Both the position numbers and the translations under genes were made by a program. From the NCBI GenBank assembly GCA_900068845.1, contig CEFQ01000002.1, forward strand, positions 132,018-187,052: a stretch of 55,035 nt of DNA, given 5' to 3'. Below are positions 49,667-55,035 of the stretch, one piece after another (positions within the stretch are counted from its first letter, which is position 1; every line of letters begins with the position of its first letter). Under the pieces are notes generated by a model. It saw nothing but the letters and a program-made list of their open reading frames with translations, did not search any database and had not been told where the DNA came from. This DNA comes from Enterobacter ludwigii. GTDB lineage: Bacteria > Pseudomonadota > Gammaproteobacteria > Enterobacterales > Enterobacteriaceae.

Positions 49667-50542
49667 TTATTCGGTGCGCGCGAGCTGTTGTTGTTCGCTT
49701 TTCACCTGATGCAGATGCACATCCATCTGCGGATAAGGAATGCCGATGCCGTTCGCATCCAGCGCACGCTTGAAGTTTTTCATCAGATCCCAGTAGACGT
49801 TTTGTAGATCGCTGCTTTTGCTCCAGCAACGCACCACAAAGTTAAGTGATGAGGCCGCCAATTCATTCAGGCCGATCTGCACGCCAAGGTCTTGCAGCAC
49901 GCGATCGTCCGCATCAACCACTTCACGTAATAGGCTAATGACCTGATCGACATCCGCATCGTAAGCCACGCCAATAATAAACTCGTTACGACGGATCGGT
50001 TCGCGTGAGTAGTTAACGATGTTTCCGGCAATAATTTTACCGTTTGGCACCACCACAATTTTGCCATCAGCACTTTTCAACGTGGTGGAGAAAATCTGTA
50101 CGTTCTGCACGGTACCCATTACGCCGCCGAGATCGACAAACTCACCGGTTTTGAACGGACGGAAGGTCACCAGCAGCACGCCAGCCGCCAGGTTCGACAG
50201 CGAACCCTGCAACGCCAAACCCACCGCTAAACCGGCGGCACCCAGCACGGCGATCACCGAAGCGGTCTGCACCCCGACTCGTCCCAGTGCGGCAATGATA
50301 GTGAAGGCGATAACGCCGTAGCGCACCATCGCAGAGAGGAAATCCGCAACGGTGGCATCAATGTGACGTGCCAACAGTACGCGGTTAATCGCATTAGAGA
50401 TGATGCGAGCGATGAACATACCGATGATGATGGTAATAATCGCCGCCACAATATTCACCGCATAGCTCAGGATCAGCGCCTGATTGCGTACCAGCCATCC
50501 ACCAGCACTGTTAATGCCATCAACGACATTTAAGTCTTCCAT
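49667..50542 (-). CDS. mscS: Small-conductance mechanosensitive channel MscS
   Basis: Inner-membrane channel of 291 residues (E. coli 286). Three transmembrane helices fill residues 1-125; the pore helix TM3 is the alanine/glycine-rich [20 protein letters not shown], followed by the beta domain ([19 protein letters not shown]) and the C-terminal cytoplasmic cage. It opens on hypo-osmotic shock. The order argO-mscS-fbaA is conserved. Confidence 0.96.
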   Translation of the reverse strand: MEDLNVVDGINSAGGWLVRNQALILSYAVNIVAAIITIIIGMFIARIISNAINRVLLARHIDATVADFLSAMVRYGVIAFTIIAALGRVGVQTASVIAVLGAAGLAVGLALQGSLSNLAAGVLLVTFRPFKTGEFVDLGGVMGTVQNVQIFSTTLKSADGKIVVVPNGKIIAGNIVNYSREPIRRNEFIIGVAYDADVDQVISLLREVVDADDRVLQDLGVQIGLNELAASSLNFVVRCWSKSSDLQNVYWDLMKNFKRALDANGIGIPYPQMDVHLHQVKSEQQQLARTE

Positions 50543-50686
50543 TTGTAAGCCCTGTTATTGAGTTTCCCGCGGGAAAATGCAAAAAACTGCCAGATTGACT
50601 CCGACACTCCGAATACAAGGGTAAACAAAAATAAGGCGAAGTGCCAAAATTGGCCTGAATTCGTGGGATTTTCCGGATGAGACGCA

Positions 50687-50716
50687 TAAAAAAAGGCCCT
50701 TTCGGGCCTTTTTTGT
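50687..50716. terminator. Bidirectional terminator after fbaA
   Basis: AAAAGGCCC-TTTC-GGGCCTTTT with long A and T runs forms a strong intrinsic terminator on either strand. It lies about 15 bases after the fbaA stop and closes the epd-pgk-fbaA transcript. Confidence 0.9.
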
Positions 50717-50730
50717 ACTGTAAGGAAAAA

Positions 50731-51810
50731 TTACAGTACGTCGACAGCGTTAAGCTCTTTGAAAGCTTGTTCCAGGCGAACAACCATTGAAGCCTGAGCA
50801 GAACGCAGCCAAACGCGTGGATCGTAGTATTTCTTGTTCGGGCTATCTACGCCGTTCGGGTTGCCCAGCTGAGCTTGCAGATAGTCTTCGTTCTTTTTGT
50901 AGTACTGCAGAATACCGTCCCACGTTGCCCATTGGGTGTCGGTATCGATGTTCATCTTGATTACGCCGTAACCAATAGACTCTTCGATTTCTGCAGCAGA
51001 AGAACCGGAACCACCGTGGAACACGAAGTCCAGCGCGTTGTGCGGCAGATTGTGTTTCTTGGTCACGTATTCCTGAGAATCACGCAGGATGGTCGGGGTC
51101 AGTTTCACGTTGCCTGGCTTGTACACGCCGTGCACGTTACCGAATGAAGCGGCAATGGTGAAACGTGGGCTGATTTTGCTCAGCTCGGTGTACGCGTAAT
51201 CAACGTCTTCTGGCTGGGTGTACAGCGCAGATGCGTCCATGTGGCTGTTGTCCACGCCGTCTTCTTCGCCGCCGGTGCAACCCAGTTCGATTTCCAGCGT
51301 CATATCCAATTTAGCCATGCGCGCCAGGTACTTAGAAGAGATCTCGATGTTCTCTTCCAGTGACTCTTCAGACAGGTCAATCATGTGAGAAGAGAACAGC
51401 GGCTTGCCGGTTTTCTTAAAGTGCTCTTCACCCGCGTCCAGCAGACCGTCGATCCACGGCAGCAGTTTCTTGGCGCAGTGGTCGGTGTGCAGAATGACTG
51501 GCACGCCATACTGTTCAGCCATCAGATGCACATGGTAAGCACCGGCGATAGCACCGAAGATTGCCGCGCCCTGTGGTTTGTCGGTTTTGAAGCCTTTACC
51601 GGCGATGAAGGCAGCACCACCATTGGAGAACTGAACGATGACCGGCGCTTTCACCTTGGCCGCAGCTTCCAATACTGCATTGATGGAGTCCGTGCCGACG
51701 CAGTTAACTGCTGGCAGAGCGAATTTGTTCTCTTTCGCTACCTGGAAAATTTTCTGAACGTCGTCACCAGTGACAACGCCGGGTTTTACGAAATCAAAAA
51801 TTTTAGACAT
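50731..51810 (-). CDS. fbaA: Class II fructose-bisphosphate aldolase
   Basis: Zn-dependent aldolase of 359 residues, same length as E. coli. Zinc ligands lie in ILHTDHCAKKLLPW and in the HGV and VFHGGSGSSAAEIEE motifs. It reversibly cleaves fructose 1,6-bisphosphate. Third gene of epd-pgk-fbaA, 106 bp after pgk; in E. coli fbaA also has its own promoters. Confidence 0.97.
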   Translation of the reverse strand: MSKIFDFVKPGVVTGDDVQKIFQVAKENKFALPAVNCVGTDSINAVLEAAAKVKAPVIVQFSNGGAAFIAGKGFKTDKPQGAAIFGAIAGAYHVHLMAEQYGVPVILHTDHCAKKLLPWIDGLLDAGEEHFKKTGKPLFSSHMIDLSEESLEENIEISSKYLARMAKLDMTLEIELGCTGGEEDGVDNSHMDASALYTQPEDVDYAYTELSKISPRFTIAASFGNVHGVYKPGNVKLTPTILRDSQEYVTKKHNLPHNALDFVFHGGSGSSAAEIEESIGYGVIKMNIDTDTQWATWDGILQYYKKNEDYLQAQLGNPNGVDSPNKKYYDPRVWLRSAQASMVVRLEQAFKELNAVDVL

Positions 51811-51916
51811 GGTTGTGTCCCGTTTCGTTACCGTTCATCCCCAACAGGGGATTGCGATTTGATTGCCCAACACAGGGCAAGCTTTCAGGCGACGCCAAAG
51901 CGCCGCCCCCAAAGAG

Positions 51917-53080
51917 TTACTGCTTAGCGCGCTCTTCCAGCATAGCAACTGCTGGCAGTTTTTTGCCTTCCACGAATTCGAGGAATGCGCCGCCGCCGGT
52001 AGAGATATAAGAGATCTTATCTTCGATACCGAACAGATCGATAGCAGCCAGGGTATCGCCGCCACCCGCAACAGAGAACGCATCGCTATCGGCGATAGCA
52101 TTCGCCACAATTTCGGTGCCTTTACGGAAGTTCGGGAACTCGAACACGCCAACCGGGCCGTTCCACAGGATGGTTTTAGCGCCTTTCAGGATGGCAGCCA
52201 TTGCCTGAGCGGTTTCGTCACCGAAGTCCATAATCTCTTCGTTATCCGCTACTTCGGAAACCTTTTTCACGGTTGCCGGTGCAGTTTCAGAGAATTCCGT
52301 GCCTACGCGAGAATCGGTAGGAACCGGAATGCCGTGCTCGTCACGCAGCTTTTTCGCAGCTTCAACGAAGTCTGGCTCGTACAGAGATTTACCGACGTTA
52401 TTGTCGATAGCCACGAAGGTGTTCGCGATACCGCCGCCGACGATTACGGTGTCAGCAATCTTGACCAGCGACTGCAGGACATCAAATTTGGTAGAGACTT
52501 TAGAACCGCCGACCACAGCCACCAGCGGACGTTCTGGGTTGCTCATCACTTTACCCAGCGCTTCCAGCTCAGCTGACAACAGCGGACCGGCACAGGCGAT
52601 AGGAGCGAATTTCGCCACGCCATGGGTAGACGCCTGAGCGCGGTGCGCAGTACCGAAGGCATCCATTACGAAGACGTCGCACAGTGCGGCATATTTCTTC
52701 GACAGGCCTTCTTCGTCTTTCTTCTCGCCTTTGTTAAAGCGCACGTTTTCCAGCACCACCAGTTCGCCAGCGCCCACTTCCACGCCGTCGAGGTAGTCCT
52801 TCGCCAGGGTCACGTTGGTGCCGTTCAGTTTTTCTTTCAGGTAGTTAACAACCGGCAGCAGGGAGAACTCTTCGTTGTATTCACCTTCGGTCGGACGACC
52901 CAGGTGAGAGGTAACCATCACTTTCGCGCCCTGTTTCAACGCCGCTTCGATGGTAGGCAGAGAAGCACGAATACGTGCATCTGACGTCACTTTCCCTTCT
53001 TTCACTGGCACGTTGAGATCGGCACGGATCAGAACGCGTTTACCAGCAAGATCCAGATCGGTCATCTTAATTACAGACAT
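51917..53080 (-). CDS. pgk: Phosphoglycerate kinase
   Basis: Glycolytic kinase of 387 residues. The N-terminal [21 protein letters not shown] and [18 protein letters not shown] bind 3-phosphoglycerate, and [13 protein letters not shown] near the C-terminus binds the nucleotide. It starts 51 bp after epd in the operon. Confidence 0.97.
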   Translation of the reverse strand: MSVIKMTDLDLAGKRVLIRADLNVPVKEGKVTSDARIRASLPTIEAALKQGAKVMVTSHLGRPTEGEYNEEFSLLPVVNYLKEKLNGTNVTLAKDYLDGVEVGAGELVVLENVRFNKGEKKDEEGLSKKYAALCDVFVMDAFGTAHRAQASTHGVAKFAPIACAGPLLSAELEALGKVMSNPERPLVAVVGGSKVSTKFDVLQSLVKIADTVIVGGGIANTFVAIDNNVGKSLYEPDFVEAAKKLRDEHGIPVPTDSRVGTEFSETAPATVKKVSEVADNEEIMDFGDETAQAMAAILKGAKTILWNGPVGVFEFPNFRKGTEIVANAIADSDAFSVAGGGDTLAAIDLFGIEDKISYISTGGGAFLEFVEGKKLPAVAMLEERAKQ

Positions 53081-53131
53081 GGTGAACCCTCTCGTTGACT
53101 CTCATAAGTTTTGCCAGACGCAGTCCGCGTC

Positions 53132-54151
53132 TTACCTGAAACCGCTTGCGGCCATTGCTAACGTGGTGTCGATCATACGGTTAGCAAAGCCCCATTCGTT
53201 GTCACACCAAACCAGCGTTTTGATAAGGTGATGACCACTGACCCGCGTTTGCGTGCCATCGACTATGGCACTGTGCGGATCATGGTTAAAATCTACTGAG
53301 ACTAACGGTAATTCCGTATAGTCAACTATACCACGAAACGCCCCTTCTGACGCGTTTTGCAGCAACGCATTGACCTCACACGCCTTCACCGCTTCGCGCA
53401 CAGACACGCTCAAATCAATGGCTGTCACGTTGATAGTAGGCACGCGCACAGCAATCGCTTCAAAGCGATCGTTAAATTTCGGAAAAATACGGGTAATGCC
53501 AGCAGCAAGACGCGTATCTACCGGAATGATCGATTGGCTGGCAGCGCGCGTACGCCGCAAGTCGCTGTGATAAGCGTCAATCACCTGTTGATCGTGCATC
53601 GCCGAGTGAATGGTGGTCACAGTGCCCGACTCAATGCCAAAGGCGTCATCCAGCAACTTGATCACCGGGATAATGCAGTTGGTGGTGCAGGATGCGTTGG
53701 AGACAATGCAGTCAGTTTGTTTAAGAGCTTGTTCGTTTACGCCGAACACGACGGTGGCATCGAGATCGTTGCCGCCCGGATGCGAGAACAACACTTTCTT
53801 CGCACCCGCCTGCAAATGGGCTTCGCCATCAGCACGACTGCCGTACACGCCGGTACAATCCAGCACGATATCGACATTCAGTTCGCGCCACGGCAGCACA
53901 TCAATTTCCGCCTGATGCAGGATGCGAATGGTGTCGTCGCCAACAAACAGCAGATCGCGTTCCTGGCGCACATCAAAGGCAAAACGTCCGTGGCTGGTGT
54001 CGTACTTCAGCAGATGCGCCATACCGGCGGCGTCTGCCAATTCGTTAATGGCGACCACGGTGATTTCAGCCCGGCGACCGGTTTCATACAGGGCACGTAA
54101 TACGTTACGCCCGATACGGCCAAAACCATTTATTGCTACGCGAACGGTCAT
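53132..54151 (-). CDS. epd: D-erythrose-4-phosphate dehydrogenase
   Basis: GAPDH-like enzyme of 339 residues that makes 4-phosphoerythronate for pyridoxal phosphate synthesis. NAD motif NGFGRIGRN at residues 8-16, and the catalytic cysteine is in [14 protein letters not shown]. It is nearly the same as E. coli Epd rather than GapA. The ATG at 54151 is chosen by homology. First gene of epd-pgk-fbaA, preceded by two Cra-type sites and a CRP-like site. Confidence 0.96.
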   Translation of the reverse strand: MTVRVAINGFGRIGRNVLRALYETGRRAEITVVAINELADAAGMAHLLKYDTSHGRFAFDVRQERDLLFVGDDTIRILHQAEIDVLPWRELNVDIVLDCTGVYGSRADGEAHLQAGAKKVLFSHPGGNDLDATVVFGVNEQALKQTDCIVSNASCTTNCIIPVIKLLDDAFGIESGTVTTIHSAMHDQQVIDAYHSDLRRTRAASQSIIPVDTRLAAGITRIFPKFNDRFEAIAVRVPTINVTAIDLSVSVREAVKACEVNALLQNASEGAFRGIVDYTELPLVSVDFNHDPHSAIVDGTQTRVSGHHLIKTLVWCDNEWGFANRMIDTTLAMAASGFR

Positions 54152-54266
54152 CTCTACCTTCAACAACACCAGAAAAACGTGCCGATTAGCCTGAGCGTTT
54201 CACACCTTTTTGTACAGGGAATTATTACCTGTACACTCCGGCAAGCCACACGGTCTCGCTCACGAC

Positions 54267-54278
54267 TGAAACGGTTCA
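54267..54278. promoter_or_regulatory. Cra (FruR) operator, proximal
   Basis: TGAAACGGTTCA matches the Cra consensus TGAAwCGnTnCA. It lies 116 bp upstream of the epd start. Cra control of epd-pgk-fbaA is known in E. coli; here it is inferred from the site. Confidence 0.65.
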
Positions 54279-54338
54279 GCTAGAGTAATGCAAGAGAGGA
54301 ATAACGGGAATGATTGCGATCAAATGAGTGGCAGAATA

Positions 54339-54354
54339 TTGGATCTGCGTCACA
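54339..54354 (-). promoter_or_regulatory. CRP-like site upstream of epd
   Basis: The minus strand reads TGTGACGCAGATCCAA: a perfect left half (TGTGA), the proper six-base spacing and a partial right half of TCACA. It lies between the two Cra sites. Confidence 0.4.
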
Positions 54355-54390
54355 AATTTTGCCTTGATGAATTATTACTACAGGAATAAT

Positions 54391-54402
54391 TGAACCGTTT
54401 CA
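54391..54402. promoter_or_regulatory. Cra (FruR) operator, distal
   Basis: TGAACCGTTTCA is the exact reverse complement of the proximal site, 124 bp away centre to centre. The two could be bridged by a Cra tetramer or simply serve separate promoters. Confidence 0.6.
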
Positions 54403-54428
54403 GGTCAGATACCCGTGCACTGCAGATG

Positions 54429-54490
54429 TGCGCGATGAATCGCGCCGCTACAGGCGGTGCATAACCGGTAGCGGCGCAATTTATGGCGCA
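54429..54490. repeat. REP-like element, GTAGCGGCGC family, copy 4 (two hairpins)
   Basis: GCGCGATGAATCGCGCCGCTAC and GTAGCGGCGCAATTTATGGCGC face each other across a 16-bp spacer, immediately after the transketolase stop. Layout as in copy 2. It may stabilise the tkt mRNA end or stop read-through into epd. Confidence 0.75.
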
Positions 54491-54493
54491 AAA

Positions 54494-55035
54494 TTACAGA
54501 ATCGATTTCGCCGTTTTAACCACGTTCTCAACGGTGAAGCCAAACGCTTTGAACAGCTGATCCGCCGGCGCTGACTCACCGAAGGTGGTCATGCCGACGA
54601 TCGCGCCGTTCAGGCCGGTGTATTTGAACCAGTAATCTGCGATTCCCGCTTCAATCGCCACGCGCGCCGCCACCGCTTTCGGCAGCACGGATTCACGGTA
54701 CGCCGCGTCCTGCTTGTCGAAGGCGTCGGTGGAGGGCATGGAGACCACGCGCACCTTGCGGCCTTCTGCCGTCAGCTGCTCATAAGCGCTCACCGCCAGT
54801 TCCACTTCCGAACCGGTGGCGATCAGGATCAGCTCCGGCGTGCCGCTGCTGTCCTTCAGCACGTAACCGCCGCGCGCCACGTTAGCCAGCTGCTCAGCGG
54901 TACGATCCTGCTGCGCCAGGTTCTGGCGCGAGAAGATCAGCGCCGACGGGCCGTCAACGCGTTCGATAGCGTATTTCCACGCCACCGCCGATTCAACCTG
55001 GTCGCACGGGCGCCACAGGCTCATGTTTGGCGTCA
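54494..55035 (-). CDS. tkt: Transketolase, C-terminal part (5' end outside window)
   Basis: About 180 C-terminal residues, in frame to the window edge, starting [20 protein letters not shown]. This is the end of the pyrimidine-binding domain ([14 protein letters not shown]) and the C-terminal domain ([39 protein letters not shown]). It transfers two-carbon units in the pentose phosphate pathway and supplies erythrose 4-phosphate, the Epd substrate. Position before epd matches tktA of E. coli. Confidence 0.94.
   Translation of the reverse strand, partial: TPNMSLWRPCDQVESAVAWKYAIERVDGPSALIFSRQNLAQQDRTAEQLANVARGGYVLKDSSGTPELILIATGSEVELAVSAYEQLTAEGRKVRVVSMPSTDAFDKQDAAYRESVLPKAVAARVAIEAGIADYWFKYTGLNGAIVGMTTFGESAPADQLFKAFGFTVENVVKTAKSIL

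Overview
The window is chromosomal DNA of a gammaproteobacterium of the order Enterobacterales, most probably a Pantoea/Erwinia-type member of the Erwiniaceae. The gene order galR–lysA–lysR, then lysS-prfB–recJ-dsbC-xerD–fldB–ygfX/sdhE–ygfZ–yqfA–bglA–ygfF–gcvPHT–ubiI-ubiH-pepP-ygfB–zapA–ssrS–fau–serA–rpiA–argP–yggE–argO–mscS–fbaA-pgk-epd–tkt is the E. coli-like backbone. The genus is inferred from protein similarity, moderately high GC and palindromic repeats that I associate with Pantoea. No phage, insertion sequence, tRNA, rRNA or CRISPR array is visible.

Layout. 1-7019: a molybdopterin S/N-oxide reductase cut by the window edge, galR with a GalR operator, a GNAT acetyltransferase coupled to lysA, lysR, and an MFS exporter. 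7383-13458 is accessory: a trypsin-like lipoprotein, a 69-bp palindromic repeat block, and a six-gene operon coding for a polar amino-acid-type ABC importer (binding protein and two permeases, no ATPase) and three DUF1989 (urea carboxylase-associated/carboxyguanidine deiminase type) proteins. It is preceded by a good sigma-54 promoter candidate and an RpiR regulator gene. 13590-16218: lysS and prfB, the latter with its programmed +1 frameshift. 16774-19530: a NalP-like lipoprotein subtilase autotransporter. 19668-25510: recJ-dsbC-xerD, fldB, the sdhE/ygfX flavinylation pair and ygfZ. 25603-29553: yqfA, an RpiR regulator with bglA, and an SDR. 29625-34104: the glycine cleavage operon gcvT-gcvH-gcvP with a PurR box. 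34527-38879: ubiquinone hydroxylases ubiI and ubiH, pepP and ygfB. 39050-43627: zapA, 6S RNA, fau, serA, rpiA and argP. 43664-49548: yggE, a three-gene accessory insert (MFS carrier, IclR regulator, FAD-dependent oxidoreductase) and argO. 49667-55035: mscS, the glycolytic operon epd-pgk-fbaA with two Cra-type operators, and the C-terminal part of transketolase.

How the genes work together. Most are housekeeping: lysine and serine synthesis, one-carbon supply from glycine, ubiquinone synthesis, disulfide isomerisation, chromosome dimer resolution and lower glycolysis. The most unusual unit is the DUF1989/ABC operon. Its sigma-54-type promoter, amino-acid-type importer and deiminase-like enzymes suggest scavenging of a nitrogen-rich small molecule, but no urea or guanidine carboxylase lies beside it, one of the three DUF1989 copies has lost its metal/catalytic residues, and the transporter needs an ATPase from elsewhere. 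The second accessory unit is the MFS/IclR/FAD-oxidoreductase insert between yggE and argO, which looks like a small catabolic module for an unidentified organic or sugar acid.
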